Assembly: GCA_964627305.1 (NCBI GenBank)
Contig: CAZVHP010000006.1
Coordinates: 62,001 to 126,000, forward strand
Direction of reading: 5' to 3'
From: WJKG01 sp964627305
GTDB lineage: Bacteria; Zixibacteria; MSB-5A5; GN15; FEB-12
DNA: 64,000 nt
The notes under the pieces were generated by a model. That model was not told where the DNA came from, ran no database searches, and worked only from the letters and a program-made list of their open reading frames with translations. Shown here in pieces: positions 17,164 to 25,970 of this stretch (positions are counted from its first letter, which is position 1; each line of letters opens with the position of its first letter). The position numbers and the translations under genes are program-made.

Positions 17164-17528
17164 GAACGGTCTCCCGAAAACGGCGATTCGATATCAATAT
17201 CTGTACTGTCTTTGCCCTTGAGCAAGTCCGCCGATTCTTCTATGGGACGATTCCGAAGCACCGTGAGCTCCTGCTCCAGTCCTCTAACCCGGCGACGCGC
17301 ACTGCGAAGATCCAGCGCCTGCCGCAAATAAACGGTAACAAACAGCACCAACGATACAGCCACACCGGCAACAAACGACCAGAACACGACAACTGTCAAC
17401 GGCACGTCGACATATTTGGCCCAGATCAGGTTGATGGCCACACGTTGCTCGGTCCCGACATTGTAAAAGGCGAACGCTACCACGATCACCACCACAAGGG
17501 CAATGAGTACCGCCCTAACTACCCACAT
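17160..17528 (-). CDS. lapA: LapA-like (DUF1049) inner-membrane protein
   Basis: The product has 122 residues. Two membrane segments (about 3-23 and 43-67) flank a short loop containing NLIWAKYVDVPL, the typical LapA layout. A coiled-coil tail follows (LRSARRRVRGLEQELTVLR). The start is the ATG at 17528, which has GGAGG four bases upstream; the frame is open further up but without a site. LapA works with LapB in LPS assembly in Proteobacteria. It heads an operon in which lapB, the SPOR protein, mutS, mutL and miaA follow with overlaps or gaps of only a few bases. Confidence 0.82.
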   Translation of the reverse strand: MWVVRAVLIALVVVIVVAFAFYNVGTEQRVAINLIWAKYVDVPLTVVVFWSFVAGVAVSLVLFVTVYLRQALDLRSARRRVRGLEQELTVLRNRPIEESADLLKGKDSTDIDIESPFSGDRS

Positions 17529-17645
17529 GCAACCTCCACTGATCGACCGCTGGCCGGCCAGTTCTCTATAAGAATCACGTTTCCACACGGCCGCAGAAAC
17601 ACGACGTCGTCCGATATGCTACCAGACGTACGCCAATGAGCCGCA

Positions 17646-18344
17646 CTACTTCCCGTCCTTCTCCTTGCCGCCAAAGTCAAGTGATCCAATGATCTTCATG
17701 GCTTCACTAAGATTCTGATCAAAATACTGCCATTCGCATATCAGGTGAAAACCAACCAGCAGATCGTCGTTCTTAACCAGGGCAATGGCGCCCCCGTAGC
17801 CGCCGCGGACACGCTTGCCGCCAAGCGCGCTGGCCGACACCGCGATCTCCTTCATGTACCTCACCTGACCGGTCCACAGAATCCCGCGCTGACCGCCAAC
17901 CTCGAAAGTCTCACGACCCTTGGTGACTATCTCCTCCCGCTCGCCCGGGGCACCCGGCTGCAGGATCTCGAACTCCTTGAGCATCTCGCTTTTGACATCA
18001 GAGCTGTACGAACGGCTCAGTAAGGAATCCAGCATGGCAAACGCTCCCAGCGCCACGCCATCCTGTGCGAAGACAACCAGTCGCGGCACCTGCGTATAGT
18101 CAGGGTTGTCCTGATAATCCGCTGGGATTTCATAGCGCTTTTTCAGCAGCACAAGACGGAAACTGTCCTTATCGCGCTGGACCCTCGTGTTCCACTCGTC
18201 GTTCAGTTTCAGGGTGAAAGCATACGTGCCGTCCTCGTACAGGTCCTTCTTGATATTCCCGGCCCGCTGAGCACCACGCCTGGCGTCAACACTTGAGACC
18301 ACGACAGCCAGAATCAGAGTCATCAATAACAGCTTGCGAATCAC
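17646..18344 (-). CDS. Exported protein of unknown function
   Basis: The product has about 232 residues and a signal peptide (KLLLMTLILAVVVSSVDA). The start is taken as GTG at 18344 because AAAGGAGGT lies six bases upstream. An ATG six codons earlier (18362) would place that site inside the coding region. The mature part opens with a 'YEDGTYAFTLKLNDEW'-like strand pattern and contains a central RETFEVGG turn and a 'LLVGFHLICEW' strand. It ends in a Lys-rich tail. The overall look is a single periplasmic alpha/beta domain reminiscent of PsbP-like folds, which is only an impression. No partner is evident; it sits alone between the EPS and lap operons. Confidence 0.75.
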   Translation of the reverse strand: MIRKLLLMTLILAVVVSSVDARRGAQRAGNIKKDLYEDGTYAFTLKLNDEWNTRVQRDKDSFRLVLLKKRYEIPADYQDNPDYTQVPRLVVFAQDGVALGAFAMLDSLLSRSYSSDVKSEMLKEFEILQPGAPGEREEIVTKGRETFEVGGQRGILWTGQVRYMKEIAVSASALGGKRVRGGYGGAIALVKNDDLLVGFHLICEWQYFDQNLSEAMKIIGSLDFGGKEKDGK

Positions 18345-18385
18345 GAAATACCTCCTTTGCATTGCACTCTCCGCTAATGCGTAAA

Positions 18386-18412
18386 CTTGACTCTTATACA
18401 CCGATAGTCAAG
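18386..18412 (-). promoter_or_regulatory. Inverted repeat upstream of the exported-protein gene
   Basis: A perfect 7-bp inverted repeat, CTTGACT and AGTCAAG separated by 13 bases, lies 42 bases before the chosen GTG start. It could be an operator or the hairpin of a weak terminator for the deacetylase gene, because TTTACG follows on the minus strand. No clear sigma-70 pair could be placed here. Confidence 0.35.
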
Positions 18413-18493
18413 GAATAAATGAAACCACCGGGCGGGCAGATCATCGCAAACTACTGCTGATTATCGCACTTAGGGCAGGCCACCCGGCCACGA

Positions 18494-19360
18494 TCAACGA
18501 AAGCCGATACGCCGCTTCGTGCGCCAATGGATGTGATCAATGCAGGTCGAAAACTCGAAATCGTCCAGCAGTCGGGACAGTTTGGCCGCAAAATGCCGCG
18601 TAGAACCGTACATCCTCAGTCGCTGCATAGCGGACAAGCCAGACAGCCGCGGCGGATCAGGATCGATCTCCCAGGGATGAATGTACACCATCACAGGCTC
18701 CCCGCGCTCATTGAGCTTGCTCATCATCCTGCGAGTATACCAATAGGGAAAGTGGCGGAGAAAACCACCCCCCGCAATCGGCAAATTCCGGCCCAGAACT
18801 CGAACGGTCGAGGCCGGGATCTCCCACAGTGAACCGCCGTTGGGAAAGTTGATCTGGAATGCCTTGCGCGGTGCCATCGGCATGCCGTAGATATCGTGCT
18901 TTATCGGATAGATCGAACTGTCGTAGACAAATCCCATCTCATGCAACACCTCAAATGCCCACGGAATGCTCGCATTGATTGACCAGCTCGGTGCACGGTA
19001 CCCCTGGGGTCTCACTCCGGTAGCTCGAACAAGCGCCTCAATCGAAAGCTCCGTATCCTTGCGAAAAGCTTCCGCATCCATCTGGTCGACCCGAACATGA
19101 CGGTAACTGTGACAGGCAATCTCATGCCCCTCGCCGATTATCCGCTGCATCAGCTCCGGATATCGGGCAGCACACCACCCCAGAATGAACCAGGTCGCTC
19201 GAACGTTCTTCTGACGAAACAAGGCCAGCAAATGAAAGCAGTTATCGACAAGCGTGGACTCCAGCGTCTCCCAATCTTCAAATGAAAAGCGAGATCGCAG
19301 AGCTTCCACCACGAACCACTCTTCAAGATCCACAGTCAGGTAATTCACACTGGTTCTCAT
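18494..19360 (-). CDS. Polysaccharide deacetylase of the exosortase/EPS-locus type
   Basis: The product is about 288 residues from the ATG at 19360; a TTG six codons earlier is possible. It is a NodB-fold (CE4) enzyme that removes N-acetyl groups from a polysaccharide. The motifs are VDLEEWF with the catalytic aspartate, ATWFILGW, the zinc-binding H-S-Y-R-H, RAPSWSIN and IHPWEIDP. The combination of DLEEWF and IHPWEID is typical of the deacetylases of PEP-CTERM/XrtA exopolysaccharide loci. There is no signal peptide, as in that subfamily. It is the last gene of the EPS operon. No exosortase is visible in the window, so only the subfamily resemblance is claimed. Confidence 0.88.
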   Translation of the reverse strand: MRTSVNYLTVDLEEWFVVEALRSRFSFEDWETLESTLVDNCFHLLALFRQKNVRATWFILGWCAARYPELMQRIIGEGHEIACHSYRHVRVDQMDAEAFRKDTELSIEALVRATGVRPQGYRAPSWSINASIPWAFEVLHEMGFVYDSSIYPIKHDIYGMPMAPRKAFQINFPNGGSLWEIPASTVRVLGRNLPIAGGGFLRHFPYWYTRRMMSKLNERGEPVMVYIHPWEIDPDPPRLSGLSAMQRLRMYGSTRHFAAKLSRLLDDFEFSTCIDHIHWRTKRRIGFR

Positions 19361-19405
19361 GGAGTATTCCAAAGCCAATCCGGGGCCGCCACCACTGATT
19401 GCGGT

Positions 19406-20209
19406 TTAGTCTTTTCTGGCCTTACTCTCGCCCTCGCCCTCAGGAGCCACGATCTCGGGCTCGGCCTTCACAGAACGCTTGGCGGACTTCCCGCGACCAC
19501 CACTGGTATCCTTGCCGCCGGGCCGAGTCTCGTAGCGATAGCCGTAATAGTCCGAACTGTAGTAGTACGGAAGAGTGTTGTCCATATTGTTAAGCACTAC
19601 GCCGGCCAGACGTACCTGTCCCATGATATTGATCGCCCGCTCAACCACCTCCCGCTTGGTCGAACCCGCCTTGATCACCATCAGCACGGAATCGATTTTG
19701 GGAGCAAGCAGCATCGGATCGCTCACCGGAAGAATCGGAGGAGTATCCAGAATGATCAGGTCATAGTAAAACTTCATCTCCTCCGTCAAGCGCCCGATGC
19801 GATCCGCATCAAAGACCTCGGCAGCCGAACTGGTTGCCGGCCCGACGAGCAGAAGATCAAGGGTGCTCACCTGTGTCTTGCGCACACAGTCAGCGACCGG
19901 CTTGCCACTGATCAGTACATCGCTCAACCCGCGCCCGCGATCGACAGCAAAATAGCGATGGATGCTCGGGCGACGCAGATCGGCGTCAATCAGAAGTGTC
20001 CGAAACTCCTTGTGCAGGGCCGCCGTCAGAGCCAGAAACGTGCTGATCGTCGACTTCCCCTCCGACAGGAGCGCCGAGGTCACCATCAGGCTCTTCGTAG
20101 TCGACTCCGGAGTGCCAATCCGCAACTTGTGCAACAAGCGACGGAACTCCGTCGCAAAGGGCGCTTCCAGATTGAAGAAATCAATCACCGACAAGGCTCG
20201 TCTGGCCAT
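19406..20209 (-). CDS. Bacterial tyrosine kinase (BY-kinase), CpsD/CapB type
   Basis: This 267-residue cytoplasmic ATPase controls exopolysaccharide polymerisation through autophosphorylation. Walker A is SALLSEGKST (residues 45-54), Walker A' LLIDADLRRP (72-81) and Walker B LIILDTPP (151-158). A tyrosine cluster (Tyr215-217, 221, 222, 224 and 226) forms the phosphorylation site. Unusually for a C-terminal cluster, about 40 Lys/Glu-rich residues follow it. The usual Pro-Gly before EGKST is replaced by Leu-Ser. The kinase is separate from the chain-length protein encoded two genes upstream, which would supply the activating membrane partner, as in Firmicutes CpsC/CpsD. Confidence 0.9.
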   Translation of the reverse strand: MARRALSVIDFFNLEAPFATEFRRLLHKLRIGTPESTTKSLMVTSALLSEGKSTISTFLALTAALHKEFRTLLIDADLRRPSIHRYFAVDRGRGLSDVLISGKPVADCVRKTQVSTLDLLLVGPATSSAAEVFDADRIGRLTEEMKFYYDLIILDTPPILPVSDPMLLAPKIDSVLMVIKAGSTKREVVERAINIMGQVRLAGVVLNNMDNTLPYYYSSDYYGYRYETRPGGKDTSGGRGKSAKRSVKAEPEIVAPEGEGESKARKD

Positions 20210-20215
20210 CCGAAT

Positions 20216-21337
20216 CTATCCCTTCTCCACTACCCGGCCGAGCAATGAGCAGACTGCCGCATATTGCCGCTGAACCTGGTCCAGATTGGCCGCCAGTCGC
20301 GTCAAGGATGGATTGAGCCTCACTGTCCGCTCCATCTGCTTGACTGCCTGCAGCAGGGCATACCGGGCTTGCTCAAGATACGCAGTGGAAAGCTCGGCAT
20401 GCAGGTCGACATAGGTAGGATTCTTCTTGATGTGCTTCTGAAGATACGCGATCCTGTCCTCCAGACTCCGCTGCGACAGGCCGCCCGGCTGAAGAACATA
20501 CTTCATGTAAAATGGTGCAAATTCCCTGATCTGCTCCTCGCACTTGCTCTCACGAACCAGCCGCAGGCACTTCCCACATCGTGCGAAATCACCGCTGCTA
20601 AGTAACTGCAACGCCTCATCAAACTCCGGTTGAGCGTACTCCGGATAGATAAGCGACGCCTTCTTCAGCGAGTCAACAGCCCGCAAGGCAAGCTGCCCCG
20701 GTTCCGCCGGTGCCTGCTCGGATCGCAAATGGCTTACCAGAGCCAGCCCAAGGTTGAAATACGCGTCGGCGTAGTACATGTTGATGCGTATGGCCTCCTC
20801 AAACTCACGAATCGCCGGCTGGTACTGACCAGCTTCGAGCAAGGCCTCTCCCAGGTGATTGCGATAGTCCGCGAAACCCGGTCGACGCTCCACTGCCTGA
20901 CGGGCAAACGCGACCGCCTGAGATACGTCGCCCACAATCAAGTAACAACGCCCCAGGTAGCTGTATGCCTCGTGGTACTCGGCATCCGTAGCCACAGCAT
21001 GCGAAAGCAGTTCAATCGCCTCGCGGTGATACCCCTTGTAGAACAATCCCGTCGCCAGGCGGGTTGGACCAACAGGTTCCTCACTGGACAAAGCCGACCG
21101 GAACGACGCCAGCATGGTCTCCAATTCGGACTTCTTCTCATCATGACGAGCCCGCACCATCGACACAATCTCGTCCTGACCGATATCTGTCGGATGCGCA
21201 AATCGGCTCACCTCGGTCAGCTCACCATTGATGTATACACTCGAATAGACCGACTGACGCTGTGTGTCGACAGCGGTCTGAATGACAAACTCCTTGTCAC
21301 TGGCCACCAGCCTGCTGTTCAGCCGAAAGGTCTCCAT
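20216..21337 (-). CDS. TPR protein of the EPS locus with an unrecognised N-terminal domain
   Basis: The product has 373 residues with no signal peptide or membrane segment. Residues 1-75 form a beta-rich domain (EFVIQTAVDTQ, then SSVYINGELTEVSRF). Helical repeats then run to the end, with a canonical TPR block at about 115-215 (AYSYLGRCYLIVGD, then YADAYFNLGLAL). A CGKC pair lies near residue 252 (FARCGKCLRLV). It is six bases before the BY-kinase and five after the chain-length gene, so it probably acts in the cytoplasm on the same EPS apparatus. Its precise role is not recognised. Confidence 0.82.
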   Translation of the reverse strand: METFRLNSRLVASDKEFVIQTAVDTQRQSVYSSVYINGELTEVSRFAHPTDIGQDEIVSMVRARHDEKKSELETMLASFRSALSSEEPVGPTRLATGLFYKGYHREAIELLSHAVATDAEYHEAYSYLGRCYLIVGDVSQAVAFARQAVERRPGFADYRNHLGEALLEAGQYQPAIREFEEAIRINMYYADAYFNLGLALVSHLRSEQAPAEPGQLALRAVDSLKKASLIYPEYAQPEFDEALQLLSSGDFARCGKCLRLVRESKCEEQIREFAPFYMKYVLQPGGLSQRSLEDRIAYLQKHIKKNPTYVDLHAELSTAYLEQARYALLQAVKQMERTVRLNPSLTRLAANLDQVQRQYAAVCSLLGRVVEKG

Positions 21338-21342
21338 CGGTC

Positions 21343-22845
21343 CTACCGCAGTTTCAGGTTCTCAATTCTCGGTACTGTCGCCAGCACCTTCACGCCAAGG
21401 AATTCCTCAACTTCCTCGGTGCGTTTGAACGAGGTATCAAGTAGCTCGACCAGCAGCACCGCGCCCCCGCCGATCACCAACCCCAGCGCCAAACCCATCA
21501 AACCAATCTTCATCCGGTCGGGCCAGATCGGTGACAGCGGAATCGTAGCCGGCTCGATCACTCGGTACTTGGTACGGTCACGTGTCTGATCCGTGTGAAT
21601 CTCGACAATACTCTCCTCAGTCCGGAAAGCGTCCCGGTACCTCCGGGCCTCCGCAACCCGCCGTTCCAACTCCTGCACCTCGGCCGCCAGACGTGGCAGA
21701 TTGTTAATCCGATCTTCCATCTTGCGGTGCGCCTGCCTCAACTGGCTCTGACGCGAATTCAGAATATCTATCTGCTCACGAACAGAAAAGAAATCCGCAA
21801 GCAAAGCGCGAGACGATGCCGGATAGGACGCAAACTGAGCGTCGACCGCCGCCGCGATCTCCTCCTCCAGCAGTCGCACATTCTGGCCAATGCGAACATT
21901 GAGCGTCGTGACGTCCTGGCTTGCCCAGGGATAGCGCTCCATCATCGATGACAGCGAGTTCAACTGATTGTCGATTTTCGCACGAAGGTCAACAAGGCTG
22001 TCAGTATAACGCAGTCGTGATCGCTCCAGACCAAGATCCCGAATGCGACCCTCAATCCCTGCCAACTGGCTACGAAGGTTACGGATATCCGCCTCAGCCT
22101 GATCAACGTCAGAGAGAATACTGGCCAGATTCTGCTCCGAAGAAATCTCCGGCGCCAATTGCTGACGGAGAAGCCGCGTCTGTGCCTGCGTCAGCGAATC
22201 CACCGCTATTGTGTAATCATACTCCGTCTTGCGAAGCTGCATATCGGCGAAACTCTGATTATCGAGAATGCGCTCCATCTCATAGCGCGTCTTCTCGCGC
22301 TCAAGCACCTCGGCCAGTTTGCTGACCATATCGCGCGCCAGAACCGGATCGTGCGACTCCACCGACAACTGGATCTGCTCCTGCCCGGCAAAGCCCACTC
22401 CTATCTGGGCGCGAAGCTGCTGCATCAAAATGCGCCGCTTAAGATACTCCATTGAGAAGCCGGGGTTCTGCTCCCGCATCTTCGCGGCTTTCAGCGATAC
22501 CTCCGGGTCGTTCTGAAGCCCCAGATCCTCTATCAACTGCGACAAATACAGCTGCGAGGTCAGCTCGTTGCGCAGCGCCGCCAGACGCTCCCGACGAGCG
22601 GTCGGCGATTCTCTGACTGGTCCCCCCTCCGTCGGGATGATCCCCCGCAACTCGCGAGAAAGACTCATCGGCCGGTCAATCCAGATTATCGTGTAAGCGC
22701 TGTACCGCTCCTGCAGCATGTACGAGCCGCTGTACGCAATTCCCGTCACCAGAATCAGCGGGATGATCAGAAGCCACTTGCGCCGCCAGACTATCGCCAA
22801 TATGTCCTGAAGATCAATTGTCCGTTCGGTCTTGTTCGCACCCAT
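21343..22845 (-). CDS. Wzz/GumC-like polysaccharide chain-length determinant
   Basis: This 500-residue inner-membrane protein regulates EPS chain length and partners the export channel. The membrane segments are at about 22-44 and 445-468. Between them is a long periplasmic coiled coil (about 180-400), and a GNVR-type region leads to the second helix through a proline-rich motif (PATIPLSPIWPDRMK). The C-terminal cytoplasmic tail (KRTEEVEEFLGVKVLATVP) resembles the segment that docks BY-kinases. The length fits the XrtA-locus chain-length family. The gene encoding the Wza-like protein lies 36 bases upstream. Confidence 0.9.
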   Translation of the reverse strand: MGANKTERTIDLQDILAIVWRRKWLLIIPLILVTGIAYSGSYMLQERYSAYTIIWIDRPMSLSRELRGIIPTEGGPVRESPTARRERLAALRNELTSQLYLSQLIEDLGLQNDPEVSLKAAKMREQNPGFSMEYLKRRILMQQLRAQIGVGFAGQEQIQLSVESHDPVLARDMVSKLAEVLEREKTRYEMERILDNQSFADMQLRKTEYDYTIAVDSLTQAQTRLLRQQLAPEISSEQNLASILSDVDQAEADIRNLRSQLAGIEGRIRDLGLERSRLRYTDSLVDLRAKIDNQLNSLSSMMERYPWASQDVTTLNVRIGQNVRLLEEEIAAAVDAQFASYPASSRALLADFFSVREQIDILNSRQSQLRQAHRKMEDRINNLPRLAAEVQELERRVAEARRYRDAFRTEESIVEIHTDQTRDRTKYRVIEPATIPLSPIWPDRMKIGLMGLALGLVIGGGAVLLVELLDTSFKRTEEVEEFLGVKVLATVPRIENLKLR

Positions 22846-22881
22846 AATGTATGTACCTGCCTGTTGCTGAGAACAGCCACA

Positions 22882-23844
22882 CTAACGGTTTCGGTCGGTG
22901 TCCCTGTCAAGTCGATCCCAGATAAACAGGATGCTCGTCACAATGCCCGCCACCCCGGCTGCATAGCCAAGAGCCTCCTGGAAAAACCGGCTCTTCGACG
23001 GAACATAAATCGCATCCTCTTTGCGAACAACATAACGCGCCGGCGTCCCCGTCTCTACATAGTGACGCAAATCGAACTCCAGCGCCTGCGCATAGAAACC
23101 ATCCTTGGTTACCAACTTCACACCGTTCAGCTTCGCGTTCTCCGTCGGCCCTCCGGCCATGGCCAGAGCTTCCATAATGTCCATATTCTCTTCAAACTTC
23201 ATCGGCCCTGGCCTGTTCACCGCTCCCAATACGTATACAAGGTTCCGCTCTTCAGGTGGAGAGCCAAGATCAGCCGAGGGCAAACCCAGCGGATTCTTCG
23301 GTATGTCTATCACGTCCGTTCGCCGAATCTCCGGCAACTGCTCCAGCGTCTGCTCCGCTATCGCCCGCGCAACATTGGCTATCTCCACCTTGCCGGATTC
23401 GTCACCACCGCGAATGATCACCACCCGCGTCAAATCCGCAATCTCGGTCGGACCACCCGACTCCTTGATAATTGTCCACAAATCGGGAATCTTCTCAAAG
23501 GCCTTCTTGCCCTGCTGGCGTACCTCTCCGGTGACAAATACATGGTTCGAGTTGTATTCCATTACCCGAACCACAACCTGAGCAACCTGCTTGTTCAGCC
23601 GGTTCATCTGACGGACAATGTCACTTTGAAGCTGCTCGGCCGTCCTGCCGGCCGCCGTTGTCTTGCCAATAATATCAAGCACAATGCTGCTGTCCTGCCC
23701 CACTTTAACCTGCGTGTTCAAAGAGCCGTCGGGCCAGAAACGAACCTCAAGCACATCCTCAACACCGATTATGTATTCATTCGCCTGTGCCGTGGCCACA
23801 CCAACCACAAACAGCAGCGCCAAAACGGTCAGAACTCGCCTCAT
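22882..23844 (-). CDS. Wza-like polysaccharide export protein with SLBB domains
   Basis: The product has 320 residues and a signal peptide ending ATAQANE. The Poly_export domain opens with YIIGVEDVLEVRFW (about 24-100). Two SLBB-type segments follow (VFVTGEVRQQG and VYVLGAVNRPGPM). A single hydrophobic helix (about 290-308) near the C-terminus matches the transmembrane barrel helix of Wza, which forms the outer-membrane channel. There is no lipobox cysteine at the signal cleavage site, unlike E. coli Wza. It is the first gene of the EPS operon, about 65 bases downstream of a good sigma-70 promoter. Confidence 0.9.
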   Translation of the reverse strand: MRRVLTVLALLFVVGVATAQANEYIIGVEDVLEVRFWPDGSLNTQVKVGQDSSIVLDIIGKTTAAGRTAEQLQSDIVRQMNRLNKQVAQVVVRVMEYNSNHVFVTGEVRQQGKKAFEKIPDLWTIIKESGGPTEIADLTRVVIIRGGDESGKVEIANVARAIAEQTLEQLPEIRRTDVIDIPKNPLGLPSADLGSPPEERNLVYVLGAVNRPGPMKFEENMDIMEALAMAGGPTENAKLNGVKLVTKDGFYAQALEFDLRHYVETGTPARYVVRKEDAIYVPSKSRFFQEALGYAAGVAGIVTSILFIWDRLDRDTDRNR

Positions 23845-23914
23845 TGCACCTAAACCTTTTCAGCTAAATGGTTTATAATAAGGTCGGCATTCCCTGTTGG
23901 ATTATTAACGGCCA

Positions 23915-23943
23915 AATATACGGGCGCGGGGCATGGCTGTAAA
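23915..23943 (-). promoter_or_regulatory. Sigma-70-type promoter of the EPS operon
   Basis: On the minus strand TTTACA (23938-23943) and TATATT (23915-23920) are separated by exactly 17 bases, five of six matches in each box. Predicted initiation near 23908 gives a leader of about 65 nt before the export-protein ATG at 23844. Confidence 0.65.
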
Positions 23944-23985
23944 CAACCAAATGGCACGCCTCTGTCTGCTTATACAACTCACTTC

Positions 23986-25632
23986 TCAGGCAACGGTATA
24001 GAGCTGGCCGTTGTTCCGCCCGTTTTCCTTCGCCCGCAGCAGGGCCATGTCAGCCGCATAGATCAGCCTGTCTGGATCAGTCGCATGCTCGGGAAAGATC
24101 GCCCCCCCAAGAGATATCGTGCATCGAATGGGCTGCTCGAGATGGGGCACACGGCATTCCTTCACCTCAATCTCGTGGCGAAGGCGCTCCATGAAAAGAG
24201 CACATGTCTCACGGTCCGACTCCGGCATGATAATACAGAACTCATCCCCTCCATACCGAGCCAGGATATCAATCGACCGAATGGCATTGCGCACGATCTC
24301 ACCCAGTGACACCAGCAAGTGATCCCCGGCCTGGTGCCCGTACGTGTCGTTCATCGCCTTCATGTCGTCCAGATCGAAGAAAATCAGGGCCAGATTACGG
24401 CCATACCGGCGCGACCTGTTGATCTCCTCAGAAAGACGCTTGCGAAAGTAACGCTGATTCGGCTGCCCGGTCAGGGCGTCAGTATACGAAAGCTGCTCCA
24501 TCGCCTCATACGACTCCGCATTGTCAAACAACACCGTCGTCTGCTGTGCCATGATCTTCAGGTACTCAGGGATCACCGGTGCCGGGTTGGTCGCGCCGAA
24601 AACCAGTACACCCGGACGTTTGCTCGTCAGCGGAAACGCAGCGGCGAAGTTCAACCCCCGCTTCTTGAGGCTGCCGGCCCAGGCCGCCAGTTCTCGGTCT
24701 TTCGTTACCAACTCATCAAGATTGATCGGCTTCATATCGCACAACGCCACCTTGATCTTCTCGAAGAACTCGCGTGGAGGGCGCGCAGTCTCACCGACCA
24801 CGCCATTCTTGATCGTCCGTATTTCTCCCGTGCCATCCGCATCAGAGTACAGGAACGCAATGCGGTCTACCCGCAACTGCTTCTTCACTGCCGAGATTAT
24901 CTCCGGTACCAGAGTCCGGGAATTGCGATGACTCACCAGGTGTGTCAAATCCGGCACGGCAGCAGGTTCTTTACTCCCGGCAACAGCGCCAGCTTCCGCT
25001 GAAGGTCGTTGCTGTTCAATACTCTCCAGACGACGGGAAACCGCCTCCAGACGCGACTCGTGCCACTTCACATGATAGGCCGAAGCTAAAGACTGCGCCA
25101 GCAGCGTCGCCATACATCCGAACTCGGGATCATCATACCGGCGTGAAGAATGGACGAAGTACACTCCGTACAGGTTCTCTCTCCACAACACCGGAAAGTA
25201 CAGATCAAGCCCGTGCGAAACGATCCGGCCAAGCACATCCTCAGGCAGATGCGGTCTGATCGTCTCAATCGGGCGGGGAGTCAGGTCGGTGAAAAGATGG
25301 CGCTCCATCTCGGATGAAACCGACGCGCGGAAGTCCCGGCGATTGAACCCACGAATGTTGTAATAGTAGTTCAGCTCCAGCGCGCCACGCTTCTTACGCA
25401 AAAACAGGATTCGATCACAGGCAAGATCGTTGATCAGACTGTCAGAGACCCGCGAGGCCACCTGTTGAATGGCGCCGTCCACACAATTACTACGGACCAG
25501 CTCGGAAACCCGCGCCATATCAGGGACTGCCGACCCGATTCCGCCTCCTCGCATCCGACCCCGCCGGATGTATCCGATGGTCGCCAGCGAGATCACCAGC
25601 AGAACCAGCAACACGATCTCCAGAGTCGTCAT
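23986..25632 (-). CDS. Membrane-anchored GAF-GGDEF diguanylate cyclase
   Basis: The product is about 548 residues from the ATG at 25632, with GAGG nine bases upstream. One N-terminal membrane helix (about 3-21) is followed by a GAF-like sensor region. A low-complexity linker (about 195-225) and a second GAF-like domain (to about 375) precede the GGDEF domain. The active motif is intact, RYGGDEFCIIMPE, preceded by FFDLDDMKAMNDTYGHQAGD for metal and GTP binding. It should make c-di-GMP. No RxxD inhibitory site five residues before the motif is evident. It is the last gene downstream of the STAS antagonist. Confidence 0.92.
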   Translation of the reverse strand: MTTLEIVLLVLLVISLATIGYIRRGRMRGGGIGSAVPDMARVSELVRSNCVDGAIQQVASRVSDSLINDLACDRILFLRKKRGALELNYYYNIRGFNRRDFRASVSSEMERHLFTDLTPRPIETIRPHLPEDVLGRIVSHGLDLYFPVLWRENLYGVYFVHSSRRYDDPEFGCMATLLAQSLASAYHVKWHESRLEAVSRRLESIEQQRPSAEAGAVAGSKEPAAVPDLTHLVSHRNSRTLVPEIISAVKKQLRVDRIAFLYSDADGTGEIRTIKNGVVGETARPPREFFEKIKVALCDMKPINLDELVTKDRELAAWAGSLKKRGLNFAAAFPLTSKRPGVLVFGATNPAPVIPEYLKIMAQQTTVLFDNAESYEAMEQLSYTDALTGQPNQRYFRKRLSEEINRSRRYGRNLALIFFDLDDMKAMNDTYGHQAGDHLLVSLGEIVRNAIRSIDILARYGGDEFCIIMPESDRETCALFMERLRHEIEVKECRVPHLEQPIRCTISLGGAIFPEHATDPDRLIYAADMALLRAKENGRNNGQLYTVA

Positions 25633-25677
25633 GTCTGCAATCCTCGCCACAGATAGGTCATCTCAGTCTTCCTGTCC

Positions 25678-25941
25678 TCATCGACCGCCCGGCCGACCAC
25701 GTGCCATCCGAAATCGTGAACGTCTCCTCAACACCTTGTGCCGCTTAAGAATCCCCACCACCTGCCACCAGCCCGCCGAGAAGCCCCACCGCACCTTGAG
25801 TTCCTCCCGGATCTCCCGGATCGAGCAGAAGGGATCTTCACATATAACCGCGATAACCGCCGCCTCAGTGTCAGGAGGCGTTCCACTGTCGCTGGGCTCG
25901 CTTCCCGCGGCCGTGCCTCCCCTCGGACCTTTGTCAGGCAC
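25678..25941 (-). CDS. Small basic protein, possible winged-helix DNA-binding protein
   Basis: The frame encodes about 87 residues and fits neatly between the STAS gene (stop 25971) and the cyclase gene (start 25632). The first 25 residues are Gly/Pro/Ser-rich. The rest reads like a winged helix: AAVIAVICEDPF, a short helix (SIREIREELKVRWGF), a possible recognition helix (WWQVVGILKRHKVL) and an Arg-rich tail (RRRSRFRMARGR). The GTG start has no convincing ribosome site, so the start is uncertain. The codon pattern and operon spacing support a real gene. It could instead be non-coding, since overlapping frames are open on both strands. Confidence 0.5.
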   Translation of the reverse strand: MPDKGPRGGTAAGSEPSDSGTPPDTEAAVIAVICEDPFCSIREIREELKVRWGFSAGWWQVVGILKRHKVLRRRSRFRMARGRPGGR

Positions 25942-25970
25942 CGCCAGTTGATCAACGACTCGCAGTTTCG

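Noticed and set aside
23951..23970. TGGCACG on the plus strand resembling a sigma-54 -24 box
   Set aside because: The TGC that follows is at the wrong spacing, and no plus-strand gene lies downstream.
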